A DNA stretch of 64,000 bases from Paenibacillus auburnensis (GCF_927798115.1 NZ_CAKMMG010000005.1:62001-126000), one strand, 5' to 3'; positions 16,898-26,002 are shown, numbered from the stretch's first letter. The notes: generated from the sequence alone by a model not told the origin. Numbers and translations are program-made.

Positions 16898-18200
16898 GGT
16901 GTTTAGCCTCCCTTTGCATTAACAAATTCCCTGCCTTATTACTCCACTCCATTGCTCCTCTGTAGCCTACTGAAACGGACATATAAGCTCCAAGCTCGTT
17001 CCAGACAGGAAATCCTGCAGGCATAAACGCGGCTCCAATCCGCTGCGCTCCGGCAATTCCGTGCGAATTGCTGATCCACAGGTCTGCACCTTTGCCCAGT
17101 ACCTCGGCATCATCCATGTCGCCTATCCAGACCTCGCGCTCCATACCGGACACGACCTGCGTCTCATAAGAGGCAATCAGTGCCTTCTGCTCCACACCCA
17201 ATTCCTCCAGCCATGCGGATATGGAGTACAGATGATCCGGCTCAAGTGCAGACACTACAGACATCCCGGCGAACTGGAAGTGCGCGTCAAGCATGCTGTC
17301 GAGCAGATTTTCCCTTTGCCAGCAGTAGCGCAGAGGTACCGGTTCACCGCTGATCTGATGCAGGAAATGCAGCATTTCATCCGAAGCCTTAAGGCCCATC
17401 GCTCCGTTAAAAACTTTGTAAGGCGTACCCAGCGCATTGTGCAGCCGTCTCGCCGGCCGCTCCATGCTGGCTCCAACGGCGATAGTCAATCCAGACTGCA
17501 GGCTCTGCAGCATCGAATCCAGCGGAACCCCGCCCCGGGTCAGCGGGGAAAAGCCGGTGAGCAGATGTCCGGATAATGAAGTGGAAATATCGGGCACCGC
17601 AATGACCTCAAACCCGAAGGCAGAGATCATTTCCTTAAGCTCCATTACATCCGCAGGGGTGAGAAAAGATCCCGGCAGCAGAGTGATCTGGCGGGTGTTT
17701 ACCGTTCTTGAGCCCCGGTGCCCTACCTGCTGGATCATTTCGTCAATCATCGCTTCGACGGTCGCACTGAATCCCGATTCGAGCGAACCGCGAAAGTCGG
17801 GCAGCACTACGGAGAAAGCTAGCCCTCCCCGCATGTTTCGCTCCCGCTTGTAGCTCTTGAGCATCGTTGCATAATCCACTCCGGCAACATCGGTCAATTC
17901 CGTGCCGATAATGCCGATAATGTCGGGCCGGTGTTTGCTCAGCACGATATTGAGCGCTTCTTCCAGATTGCGGTTCGCGTCAAAAATAACATCCATCTCC
18001 TGAAGCGCAGAGGTCTGCACGGCAATCGGCTCACGAAAATGCCGGGTCAGCAGCGCCTTAGGAAAAGCTGAACAGCCTTGCGAGCCATGAATCAGCGGCA
18101 TGGCCCGGTAACAGCCCTGAAGGGCAAGTACGGCACCGAGTGACTGGCCGATCTTTATCGGATTAACTGACGCCGGCTTGTTCCGTCTGTTAACGGTCAT
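16872..18200 (-). CDS. nifN: nitrogenase cofactor scaffold subunit NifN
   Basis: Beta-like subunit of the NifEN complex on which the FeMo cofactor precursor is matured. 442 residues from ATG 18200 (MTVNRRNKPASVNP), preceded by GGAGG and overlapping the nifE end by 11 bases. NifK-like landmarks are IGQSLGAVLALQGCYRAMPLIHGSQGC, FREPIAVQTSA and IGIIGTELTDVAG. The C-terminus (REAKHRESSVRHR) runs into the nifX start. Assigned as NifN rather than NifK by its shorter length, by lacking the NifK N-terminal extension, and by its place after nifE. Confidence 0.96.
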   Translation of the reverse strand: MTVNRRNKPASVNPIKIGQSLGAVLALQGCYRAMPLIHGSQGCSAFPKALLTRHFREPIAVQTSALQEMDVIFDANRNLEEALNIVLSKHRPDIIGIIGTELTDVAGVDYATMLKSYKRERNMRGGLAFSVVLPDFRGSLESGFSATVEAMIDEMIQQVGHRGSRTVNTRQITLLPGSFLTPADVMELKEMISAFGFEVIAVPDISTSLSGHLLTGFSPLTRGGVPLDSMLQSLQSGLTIAVGASMERPARRLHNALGTPYKVFNGAMGLKASDEMLHFLHQISGEPVPLRYCWQRENLLDSMLDAHFQFAGMSVVSALEPDHLYSISAWLEELGVEQKALIASYETQVVSGMEREVWIGDMDDAEVLGKGADLWISNSHGIAGAQRIGAAFMPAGFPVWNELGAYMSVSVGYRGAMEWSNKAGNLLMQREAKHRESSVRHR

Positions 18201-19551
18201 AAGGTACCTCCTTATCCCAGGGAGCCGGGCTCGCTGCAAGCTTCCAGATCGGATTAGCGAGTGAATAGGTCAGCTCCTTGGCCAGGCGCAGCAGACCTTC
18301 ATAGCCAGCATAAGCTTTATGTCTTTCCTGGTTGATATCAATGAACGGGATCTGTTCTTTCATGGCTACATACATATTGCGGCCGCCGGCGATCATGATG
18401 TCGGCCTTGCGTTCCCGGACGGTTTTGAGAATCCGAGTTGCCCCGCCTTCCGGAATATATTCGGTGTCGTCCCCTACCCGGTCGGCAATCCGCCGCACAT
18501 CATCCTCTGTGCTTTTGTTCGTACCGACCCCAACCACCTGCACACCAAGTTCCTTCAGAGCGGAAATGACGGACCAGCTCTTGACCCCGCCGGTATACAG
18601 CACGGCTCTTTTTCCTTTCAGAATCTTGCGGTACGGGCGTAAATCCTGTATCAGACGGCTCTCCTCACGCTCAGTCAGACGGTCAACCCGCCGCTCCATA
18701 TCGCGGTCATTCATCAGATACGCCATCTGCCGCAAGGAGTATGTTGTCTCCTTGGCCCCATAGAAGGAACCCTCGAAATACGGAATTCCGTATCTGGATT
18801 CCATCTCCTTGGCCAGACCCAGCAAGGCGCGGCTGCAGACGACCATATTCACCTTGGCATGGTGCGCCCAGGTGATCTCCTTATATCTGGCATCGCCCGT
18901 AATGCGTGACGTTACTGCGATACCCGCGCTGTTCATCAGCTTCTCAATGTCCCACATCTCACCGGCGATATTGTATTCACCGATCAGATTGACACCCGGC
19001 GGTAACTCCGGCTCCGGCTCACCCGTACCGATCACATACTGCAGGAGGGCATCGCCCGCCAGCCGGTTGCCCAGATTCTTGCTGCCGACAAAGCCGGGGC
19101 TGTTGACCGGAATAACCGGTATCCCGAGCCGGTCGCCTGCTTCCTTGCATACGGCATCCATGTCTTCGCCTATGAGTGCAGTCACGCAAGTTGAATATAC
19201 AAATATTGCCGGAGGCGCAAAGCGCCCGGCAATGTAGTCAATGCTCTCTTTTAGTTTCTTTTCTCCGCCAAAAATAATATCGGAATCGTTCAGATCCGTG
19301 GCAAAACCGTATTGAGAAAGCGAGGGGCCGCTTGAAAGCGTACCTCTGCTCTCCCAGCTGTTCCCGGCACAGGCAATTGGACCATGGACAAGGTGGGCAG
19401 CGTCCATAATCGGCAGCAGTGTGATTTGGGCTCCGTCGAAGGAGCAGCCTCCGGCCGCTTCACCGGGCTTAGGCCGCGGACAAGGCTTGGATTTGGGGGC
19501 CATGCTCCCGCAAGCCTCGGAATCAAACTCGTCTTTTCGAATAGGGTCCAT
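18190..19551 (-). CDS. nifE: nitrogenase cofactor scaffold subunit NifE
   Basis: Alpha-like subunit of the NifEN scaffold. 453 residues starting at ATG 19551 behind AAGGAGATG. NifD-like features are GGCSFDGAQITLLPI, DAAHLVHGPIACAGNSWESR, FGGEKKLKESI, YSTCVTALIGEDMDAVC and IGEYNIAGEMWD. It is preceded by a 286-base gap from nifK, the largest gap in the operon, and followed directly by nifN with an 11-base overlap, giving balanced E and N subunits. Confidence 0.97.
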   Translation of the reverse strand: MDPIRKDEFDSEACGSMAPKSKPCPRPKPGEAAGGCSFDGAQITLLPIMDAAHLVHGPIACAGNSWESRGTLSSGPSLSQYGFATDLNDSDIIFGGEKKLKESIDYIAGRFAPPAIFVYSTCVTALIGEDMDAVCKEAGDRLGIPVIPVNSPGFVGSKNLGNRLAGDALLQYVIGTGEPEPELPPGVNLIGEYNIAGEMWDIEKLMNSAGIAVTSRITGDARYKEITWAHHAKVNMVVCSRALLGLAKEMESRYGIPYFEGSFYGAKETTYSLRQMAYLMNDRDMERRVDRLTEREESRLIQDLRPYRKILKGKRAVLYTGGVKSWSVISALKELGVQVVGVGTNKSTEDDVRRIADRVGDDTEYIPEGGATRILKTVRERKADIMIAGGRNMYVAMKEQIPFIDINQERHKAYAGYEGLLRLAKELTYSLANPIWKLAASPAPWDKEVPYDR

Positions 19552-19837
19552 TGGCTTTCATCTCCTTCTTTAAAGGTGGATGCTGACTCTATGCTAACCT
19601 GCATCAGAAACGGCAATTACACATCACTAGCAAGAATCCCGGCCTACTCTATTCCCGCATTTCGCTTGTGAGAAACTGTGGGCGAAAGTACGGGTATAGA
19701 GAACGCCGGGCTTAATATTTCTTTTTACATTTATTCAAAATGATGTATTTTAAGCATAAAATATCATTACAGAAAATTTCAGTAATTTTCATCACTTATC
19801 CATTCAGTCAATCTGTAAAAAATTACAGTTATTCCGT

Positions 19838-21397
19838 TTACCGCACCAGATCATAGTTGAAGCCGGAATTGTTGCGGTCCAGTTCATCCAGAACGGTATT
19901 AACGATCTGACTGAGCAGATTCAGCGCCCCCTGGTATCCGAGGATCGGATACCGGTGCATATGATGACGGTCAAAGATCGGGAACCCTACACGGATCAGC
20001 GGAACATTCGCATCCTTGGCCGCGAATTTCAGATGCGAGCTGCCGATAGCCAGATCAACCGGGTCTGTCAGCAGCAGCGAGCGCATATGCCAAAGGTCAT
20101 TTCCGACATACAGGGTGGCTTCCGATCCGTACGGGCTGGAGGCGAGCAGCGCTTCGGCTTCTTCCTTGAATTTCACATCATTGAAATCCACATCCCCGTT
20201 GGAGCAGACGATATGCACAGGCTCCATACCTACTTCCATACAGAATCCGATAAGTCCGATCAGCAGGTCCGGATCGCCTACCAGTGCTACCCGCTTCCCG
20301 TGAAGATAAGGATGGCTGTCGGTAAGTGCATCCACTACCCGGCCGCGTTCTTCCAGGAGCGAAGCCGGAACCGGCAGGCCTGTGAGTTCACTTATCGCTT
20401 CCAGCAGCTTGTCGGTTCCCCTAATGCCAAGTGGTGTGGACAGTGCGGAGACCTGCTGCTTCCAGGTTTCACTGATGAATTCCTGCGTTTTCTTCAGTGT
20501 GTACTTCTGGAGCGATAGCGTACCAAGCGCGTTCGCGGCCAGAGGCACATCAGCCAGCTTCGTTCCGCCATAGTAGTATTCGTATTCACCGGTAGCCGGC
20601 GAGTCATAGTTGCCGCTGTGATCACCGAGAAGAGTATACTTGGTATCAAAAGCATCCAGGATTTTGCGGATCTCCGTAAAGTTGCCGGTGTAAGGCTCAA
20701 ATCCGAGCATCACATTCAGCTTCTCCCCTGTTTCTTCACCGCTGCCCGGGGCTGCCTTCAGGCCGGAACGTTCATAGAGATAACTCAGGATACCTTTCAG
20801 CATCGAGTCATAGCCGGTAATATGCGAACCGACGAAGCTAGGCGTATTGCAGAACGCCACCGGGAAATCTTCGGAGATTACGCCTTTTTGGCGGGCATTG
20901 CCGATAAAGGAGGACAAGTCATCCCCGATAACCTCAGCCATACAGGTGGTACAGAGCGCAACCATCTCTGGTTTATAGAGCGCGATACTGTTCTCCAGAC
21001 CGTCAATCAGATTGCTCATGCCGCCGAATACGGCTGCATCCTCGGTCATGGAAGATGAAACGGCCGGTGTAGGCTCTTTAAAATGGCGGCTCAAGTGGCT
21101 GCGGAAATACGAGTTGCAGCCTTGCGAGCCGTGAACAAAGGGCAGGGTTTTCTCGAAGCCGAGCGCTGCCATAATCGAGCCGAGCGGCTGGCACGCCTTA
21201 TGAGGATTAATGACAACCGCTTTACGGTTAAAGTTCTTCTCCATATACTCGGCAGATTGGGAGTAAGCGAGCGCTTCTGCGGTTTCCTGCTCACTGCAGG
21301 GGGCTTCGAATTGCTGCTTGTTCAGCCGTTGCTCCACGAACCGGTGCTCCGAGAACAGAGTGTTGTAATCCGGAATGTCCAGTCTGTCCTTACTCAT
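19838..21397 (-). CDS. nifK: nitrogenase MoFe protein beta subunit
   Basis: Beta subunit of dinitrogenase. 519 residues from ATG 21397; the longer frame in front is unsupported and GAGGAGG lies just before this ATG. P-cluster cysteines are in place at Cys69 (HKACQPLG), Cys94 (GSQGCNSY) and Cys152 (CTTCMAE). Other family blocks are RHFKEPTPAVSSSMTEDAAVFGG and the C-terminal PILGYQGALNLL. The start overlaps the nifD stop as ATGA, so the two subunits are translationally coupled. Confidence 0.98.
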   Translation of the reverse strand: MSKDRLDIPDYNTLFSEHRFVEQRLNKQQFEAPCSEQETAEALAYSQSAEYMEKNFNRKAVVINPHKACQPLGSIMAALGFEKTLPFVHGSQGCNSYFRSHLSRHFKEPTPAVSSSMTEDAAVFGGMSNLIDGLENSIALYKPEMVALCTTCMAEVIGDDLSSFIGNARQKGVISEDFPVAFCNTPSFVGSHITGYDSMLKGILSYLYERSGLKAAPGSGEETGEKLNVMLGFEPYTGNFTEIRKILDAFDTKYTLLGDHSGNYDSPATGEYEYYYGGTKLADVPLAANALGTLSLQKYTLKKTQEFISETWKQQVSALSTPLGIRGTDKLLEAISELTGLPVPASLLEERGRVVDALTDSHPYLHGKRVALVGDPDLLIGLIGFCMEVGMEPVHIVCSNGDVDFNDVKFKEEAEALLASSPYGSEATLYVGNDLWHMRSLLLTDPVDLAIGSSHLKFAAKDANVPLIRVGFPIFDRHHMHRYPILGYQGALNLLSQIVNTVLDELDRNNSGFNYDLVR

Positions 21398-22851
21398 ATG
21401 CTCGCCTCCTCTTTTTGGACGGTTTCCTTCTTCTGGATCAGATTCCATACCGGGCTGTTTACAGTCATATCCATGTCCTTGGCAAAAATCTTAAACCCGT
21501 CGAAGCCATGGTAAGGACCGCTGTAATCCCAGGAGTGCATCTGGCGGAACGGAACACCCATTTTGTGATACACGTATTTTTCCTTAACTCCCGAACCTAC
21601 CAGATCGACATTCATTTTCTGGGCGAGCTCTTCCAGCTCATAGGCGGTCGGATCATCCATAATGATCGTCCCTTCCTTCATCATCGGGAAGGTCTTCTCA
21701 TAATCGTCTTTATGGGCAAATTCGTAACCGGAAGCCACGATGTCCATACCGAGATCCTCATAAGCACCGATCGTGTGGCGGGAACGCAGACCGCCGATCA
21801 TCAGCAGCACTTTTTTATTTTCAAGTCGCGGTTTGTATTTATTAATAATGGCATCCATTGCCGGCTTGTGCTTCGCGATCATCTTCTCGCAATTCTCCTG
21901 GATCGTTTCGTCAAACAAAGCGGCAATCGCGCGCAGGCTCTCATACGTTTTGGAAGGCCCGAAGAAGTTGTATTCCATCCACGGAATACCGTAAGCCTTC
22001 TCCATATGCTCAACCATGTAGTTCATGGAACGGTGGCAGTGAATCAGGTTCAGCTTCGCCTTATGGGCAATTTCCAGCTCATTCAGGGTACCGTCGCCGG
22101 ACCACTGGGCAATGACACGTAGGCCCATTTCTTCGAGCAGGATACGGGATGCCCAGGCATCGCCGCCGATGTTGTAGTCACCGATAATATTGACATCGTA
22201 AGGTCCGGTTTCGGCCAGCTCCGCTTTGCCGAGCACGAAATCACGGATGGCATCATTGGCGATATGGTGGCCCAGCGATTGGCTGACTCCGCGGAACCCT
22301 TCACAGCGTACCGGAACAATCGGCATTTCCAGCTCTTTGGACATCTTCTTGGATACCGCTTCAATATCATCGCCGATCAGACCGACCGGACATTCGGATT
22401 GAACGGAAATCCCTTTGGCCAGCGGGAACATTTCGGTAATTTCCCGCATAATGACTTCAAGCTTCTTGTCACCGCCGAAGACGATATCCGTCTCCTGGAA
22501 ATCACTCGTAATCTGCATGGCGGTAAAATTATCGATCCCGAGCGTACCGCTCGCATAGTTGCGGCGGGTACCCCAGCTGTATTGGCCGCAGCCGATCGGC
22601 CCGTGGCTGATATGAACCATATCCTTGATCGGGCCCCAGACCACACCTTTAGAGCCTGCATATGAACATCCACGCGGCGTCATGACACCGGGGCGTGATT
22701 TGATATTGGACTTTAGGGCACATGTGCCGCAGGTTTGCGCTTCTTCCGTATTGATCTGAAAGTGCTTTTCCCGGTCTTTCTTCGCTTTTTTGGGGTAGGC
22801 TTCCAGCACTTCTTCAACCAGCTTCTTGTTCGCTTCAATATCCAGTCCCAT
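21394..22851 (-). CDS. nifD: nitrogenase MoFe protein alpha subunit
   Basis: Alpha subunit of Mo dinitrogenase, 485 residues, ATG after GGAGGG. P-cluster ligands are Cys62, Cys88 and Cys153. The FeMo-co ligands are Cys272 (LIHCHRSMNY) and His439 (FRQMHSWDYSGPYHG). GVKEKYVYHKMGVPF near residue 421 is the molybdenum-enzyme pattern, and no VnfG/AnfG-like subunit follows, so this is the Mo system and not an alternative nitrogenase. Separated from nifH by a 136-base gap with a hairpin. Confidence 0.98.
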   Translation of the reverse strand: MGLDIEANKKLVEEVLEAYPKKAKKDREKHFQINTEEAQTCGTCALKSNIKSRPGVMTPRGCSYAGSKGVVWGPIKDMVHISHGPIGCGQYSWGTRRNYASGTLGIDNFTAMQITSDFQETDIVFGGDKKLEVIMREITEMFPLAKGISVQSECPVGLIGDDIEAVSKKMSKELEMPIVPVRCEGFRGVSQSLGHHIANDAIRDFVLGKAELAETGPYDVNIIGDYNIGGDAWASRILLEEMGLRVIAQWSGDGTLNELEIAHKAKLNLIHCHRSMNYMVEHMEKAYGIPWMEYNFFGPSKTYESLRAIAALFDETIQENCEKMIAKHKPAMDAIINKYKPRLENKKVLLMIGGLRSRHTIGAYEDLGMDIVASGYEFAHKDDYEKTFPMMKEGTIIMDDPTAYELEELAQKMNVDLVGSGVKEKYVYHKMGVPFRQMHSWDYSGPYHGFDGFKIFAKDMDMTVNSPVWNLIQKKETVQKEEASI

Positions 22852-22920
22852 TATTGACCCTCCTTTTCATGGTGCAGACTGCCTAAGCCGCCCGCGTGGC
22901 TACTGTGCCATTGTGAGCTA

Positions 22921-22960
22921 TACCGGTGAACCTTCGTCTCTCCACTCCCGTTCACCGGTA
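22921..22960 (-). promoter_or_regulatory. stem-loop in the nifH-nifD intergenic region
   Basis: TACCGGTGAAC and GTTCACCGGTA form a perfect 11-bp stem with an 18-base loop, about 25 bases after the nifH stop. There is no T-run, so it is more likely a 3' protective structure for nifH mRNA or a processing site than a terminator. Confidence 0.65.
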
Positions 22961-22987
22961 ATTGCCCGCCGAACTCCAGCTTACTGC

Positions 22988-23854
22988 TTATTGTCCGGAA
23001 GCCTGCAGCTTCTGGATGGCAGCTTCTTCATCTTCGATGATACCGAATTCCATCAGCAGTTCTTCCAGCTCTTCCATGGAAATCGGGGTCGGGATGGTCA
23101 GCATTTTATTGTTCAGAATTTTTTCAGCCAGAATTTCGTATTCCTTGGCTTGCTTATGCTCCGGATTGTACTGGGCAACGGTCATTCTGCGCAGCTCGGC
23201 ATGCTGAACCACATTGTCACGCGGCACAAAGTGAATCATTTGTGTATTCAGCCGGCGGGCAAGCTCCATAATCAGCTCATCTTCACGGTCCGTGTTACGG
23301 CTGTTGCAGATCAGACCCCCCAATCTGACACCGCCGCTGGTGGCATATTTCAGAATCCCGCGGGCAATGTTGTTGGCTGCATACATCGCCATCATTTCAC
23401 CGGAACAGACGATGTAGATCTCCTGCGCTTTGTTCTCACGGATCGGCATGGCGAACCCGCCGCATACAACGTCGCCGAGTACGTCATAGGATACGAAGTC
23501 CAGATCGGTATAAGCGCCTTCCTGCTCCAGGAAGTTGATGGCGGTAATGATCCCGCGTCCTGCGCAGCCTACGCCCGGTTCAGGTCCGCCGCACTCTACA
23601 TTGATGATGTCGCCAAATCCGGTCTGCAGCACATCATCCAGTTCCAGATCCTCTACCGAGCCAAGTTCTGCAGCCAGATGAAGCACGGTTTGTTGAGCTT
23701 TAGTATTCAGGATCAGGCGGGTGGAGTCTGCTTTCGGGTCGCAGCCAACGATCATAATGCGTTGTCCGAACTTTGTAGCTAACTGAGCCAGGGTGTTTTG
23801 AGAAGTTGTCGATTTACCGATACCGCCTTTACCGTAGAAAGCTATTTGTCTCAT
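22988..23854 (-). CDS. nifH: nitrogenase iron protein
   Basis: Dinitrogenase reductase, 288 residues. The P-loop is GKGGIGKS at 8-15. The bridging 4Fe-4S cluster cysteines are Cys97 (GVGCAGRG) and Cys131 (DVVCGGFAMP). Arg100, the site of ADP-ribosylation in bacteria that have DraT, is present. It also takes part in cofactor maturation. The start ATG follows AAGGGATG, six bases past the nifB stop region. Full length, no defects. Confidence 0.98.
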   Translation of the reverse strand: MRQIAFYGKGGIGKSTTSQNTLAQLATKFGQRIMIVGCDPKADSTRLILNTKAQQTVLHLAAELGSVEDLELDDVLQTGFGDIINVECGGPEPGVGCAGRGIITAINFLEQEGAYTDLDFVSYDVLGDVVCGGFAMPIRENKAQEIYIVCSGEMMAMYAANNIARGILKYATSGGVRLGGLICNSRNTDREDELIMELARRLNTQMIHFVPRDNVVQHAELRRMTVAQYNPEHKQAKEYEILAEKILNNKMLTIPTPISMEELEELLMEFGIIEDEEAAIQKLQASGQ

Positions 23855-23860
23855 AATTCA

Positions 23861-25237
23861 TCATCCCTTCGAAATGTTTATATTTTCAAAATATGAACTG
23901 TACTTCACGCTTTCGAGAATGGCTTCCTGTATCCCGCCTTTGCGGACTAGCGGCAATACACCGATTTTGTTCAGGCTGGCCCGCGGGCCGTCTCCGATAC
24001 CGGAGCAGAGAAGTATACGGCAGTCATTTAAAATAGTTATGATTTCCTGCAGTGTAGCGGCTTTATCGCCGTTGCAATCCGCCTTGCCGTGACAATAAGC
24101 CTGGATCTTGCGGACACCGACCAGCTTGACATCCGCTCCGTCAGTATCATAAATCAGGAACTCCGTCGCATGGCCGAAATGCTGATTGACCTTGTCGCCG
24201 CCTCTGGTGGCCACTGCAACTCTTGTTCTCGGTGTTTCCTCCCATCGCCCTTTGGCTCTGGCCTGCTTGGCGCTGACACGTTCGCGGATCTTGGAATCCA
24301 GATCACTTTGGAACTGTGCCCGCGCTTCCTGATTGATCACCGGATCGGCTTCCATCGCCTCCAGCGGAAAGTCCTGGTTGCGGTCCTGGCCCAGCAGTCC
24401 GATGGCATCCGCCCGGCATTGCCGGCAGTGGCGCATGACCTTCATCTCGTCCCGCCCCAGCAGCTCCTGCAGATTGTGCAATTCCTTCGGACGGGGCGCT
24501 TTGCGGCCGTCCATTTCATACTGGCTGCCCGGTGCGATAATCAGCGGTGTTACGTTGTGCAGTGTGGCCCCGAGCTCTTTTACTCTTTTGGACACTGCAG
24601 GAAGATGATGATCGTTGACCCCCGGAATCATGATGGAGTTGACCTTGACGAGAATCCCCAGCTTCGCCAGCATCTCAAGCCCTGCCAGCTGACGGCTGAT
24701 CAGCAGCTCCGCCGCTTCCCTTCCTTCGTACCGCACCCCTTCATCAAACACCCAGGGATAAATTTCACGGCCGATATCAGGATCAATGGCGTTAATCGTG
24801 ATGGTAACATGACGGATGCCAAGCTCTACAATCTCATCCACATGCCTGTAAAGCATAAGTCCATTCGTGCTGAGGCAGAGGCTGACATCAGGCACATGCC
24901 GCTTCACCCTTGCGAAGGTGTCGAAGGTCTGCTCCGGATTCGCCAGCGGATCGCCGGGACCGGCTACACCAACCACCGACAGCTGCATGAGCTGCGCCGC
25001 AACGCCTTTTACCTTGCGTTCTGCCTGCTCCGGCGACAACACTTCACTAACCACGCCCGGCCTGCTCTCATTAACACAGTCGAATTTGCGGTTGCAGTAA
25101 TTGCACTGGATGTTACAGGCGGGAGCAACCGGGATGTGCATCCTGGCATAGAACCGGTGGGCTTCCTCGCTGTAGCAAGGGTGGCGGCTGATCTCCTCCT
25201 CAGCTTCCTTTGATATACACGACGACGGCTGCATCAT
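23861..25237 (-). CDS. nifB: NifB, nitrogenase cofactor core synthase
   Basis: Radical-SAM enzyme that fuses two 4Fe-4S clusters with an inserted carbide to give NifB-co. 458 residues. The start is ATG 25237 (MMQPSSCISKEAEEE), because AGGAGGTGGGAA lies directly upstream; an extension to 25399 would be translated from repeat DNA and is rejected. The SAM-cluster motif is Cys41-x3-Cys45-x2-Cys48 followed by Cys54. The C-terminal ~115 residues, from RVAVATRGGDKVNQHFGHA, form a fused NifX-like carrier domain. First gene of the operon and the point of nitrogen control. Confidence 0.97.
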   Translation of the reverse strand: MMQPSSCISKEAEEEISRHPCYSEEAHRFYARMHIPVAPACNIQCNYCNRKFDCVNESRPGVVSEVLSPEQAERKVKGVAAQLMQLSVVGVAGPGDPLANPEQTFDTFARVKRHVPDVSLCLSTNGLMLYRHVDEIVELGIRHVTITINAIDPDIGREIYPWVFDEGVRYEGREAAELLISRQLAGLEMLAKLGILVKVNSIMIPGVNDHHLPAVSKRVKELGATLHNVTPLIIAPGSQYEMDGRKAPRPKELHNLQELLGRDEMKVMRHCRQCRADAIGLLGQDRNQDFPLEAMEADPVINQEARAQFQSDLDSKIRERVSAKQARAKGRWEETPRTRVAVATRGGDKVNQHFGHATEFLIYDTDGADVKLVGVRKIQAYCHGKADCNGDKAATLQEIITILNDCRILLCSGIGDGPRASLNKIGVLPLVRKGGIQEAILESVKYSSYFENINISKG

Positions 25238-25253
25238 TTCCCACCTCCTGAAA

Positions 25254-25456
25254 GTTTTACGGAGCTCAACTTCTTTGAAACCTCTTCGCAGTAAAACTCG
25301 CTTCGGAAGCATATGCTTAGTTTTACGAGCGTTACATCCTAGATCCAGCTTCGAGTAAAACTCGCTTCGGAAGCATCTGCTCAGTTTTACGGAGCTCAAC
25401 TTCTTTGAAACCTCTTCGCAGTAAAACTCGCTTCGGAAGCATATACTTGGTTTTAC
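25254..25456. repeat. three tandem ~65-bp hairpin repeats in the nif leader
   Basis: Inverted-repeat cores with arms GTAAAAC and GTTTTAC lie at 25291-25326, 25355-25390 and 25421-25456, each with the inner text TCGCTTCGGAAGCAT. Units 1 and 3 also share the ~36-bp spacer GGAGCTCAACTTCTTTG onward, 130 bases apart; the middle unit has a different spacer. All three are inside the predicted nif 5' leader, and the last half-arm touches the nifB ribosome site. Confidence 0.85.
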
Positions 25457-25514
25457 TAGCCTCCGCTTTCTTGAATCGACTAGACGACAGTTGAGCTAAG
25501 GGCAATCTCACTTG

Positions 25515-25531
25515 TGTTAGCTAATCTAACA
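25515..25531. promoter_or_regulatory. GlnR-like site II (downstream of nif start)
   Basis: TGTTAGCTAATCTAACA matches the GlnR/TnrA consensus TGTNA-N7-TNACA exactly. It lies about 30 bases downstream of the predicted transcription start, where GlnR binding represses nif in described Paenibacillus systems. Confidence 0.8.
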
Positions 25532-25562
25532 ACAACCTCGCTTGACCGCTTGAATTACTTTC

Positions 25563-25591
25563 ATCATATTTTCAACACCCGGCATCGTCAA
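25563..25591 (-). promoter_or_regulatory. sigma-A-type promoter of the nif operon
   Basis: On the minus strand TTGACG (25591-25586), a 17-base spacer, then TATGAT (25568-25563). The predicted start is near 25556, giving a leader of about 320 bases before nifB. No sigma-54 (GG-N10-GC) element is seen, as expected for Paenibacillus nif. Confidence 0.8.
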
Positions 25592-25650
25592 TTACATCCA
25601 AGCTTAAAAAGCCCTCATTTCCCTCATGTTTGCATTATCGCCATAACGTA

Positions 25651-25667
25651 TGTTAACTTTCATAACC
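25651..25667. promoter_or_regulatory. GlnR-like site I (upstream of nif promoter)
   Basis: TGTTAACTTTCATAACC matches TGTNA-N7-TNACA with one mismatch in the last base. It lies about 60 bases upstream of the -35, the position of the activating GlnR site in Paenibacillus nif promoters. Confidence 0.65.
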
Positions 25668-25731
25668 TATATGTATCATGTTTCCGTTTCCATTTACTCC
25701 AATCTTCTAATGATATTTATTCTCATATCCA

Positions 25732-25760
25732 TTGACAATCGCCCGCTGCTCATATATGAT
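25732..25760 (+). promoter_or_regulatory. sigma-A promoter of the riboswitch-terC transcript
   Basis: TTGACA at 25732-25737, 17-base spacer, TATGAT at 25755-25760. A near-consensus promoter directed away from nif, starting about 35 bases before the riboswitch. Confidence 0.88.
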
Positions 25761-25803
25761 ACTTTTAAGTCAATATCAGAAATTATAAAATTTAATATAT
25801 CCC

Positions 25804-26002
25804 GTAAAGGGGAGTAGCTGTTCGAGCAGATAACGGTTGCCGTCTTCTTATGAAGATGTGTGCGTTTCTGTGAGAAATATAAGATTGTAGTATAGGTGAG
25901 AGACCTGTACTTGCTTATATATCAGATATAGTCGTCAGTACGAGAATATGAGGATATTCTCCGGCTCTATCGGCAATGAATTATTGTTAGCGAGACCTTT
26001 AC
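25804..26002 (+). promoter_or_regulatory. yybP-ykoY manganese riboswitch aptamer
   Basis: The closing stem GTAAAGG (25804-25810) pairs with CCTTTAC (25996-26002). The conserved GGGGAGTAGC follows the first arm, and near the end are TACGAG, GGCAATGAATTATTG and TTAGCGAGACCTTTACC, hallmarks of the yybP-ykoY class. These sense Mn2+ and turn on Mn exporters. The downstream gene is a TerC/YkoY-type protein, the standard partner. Confidence 0.9.

Noticed and set aside
21394..23854. Alternative (V- or Fe-only) nitrogenase
   Set aside because: No delta subunit gene; the FeMo-co ligands and gene order are those of the molybdenum system.
25238..25399. N-terminal extension of NifB
   Set aside because: These 54 codons come from the hairpin repeats. 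AGGAGGTG and the family N-terminus place the start at 25237.
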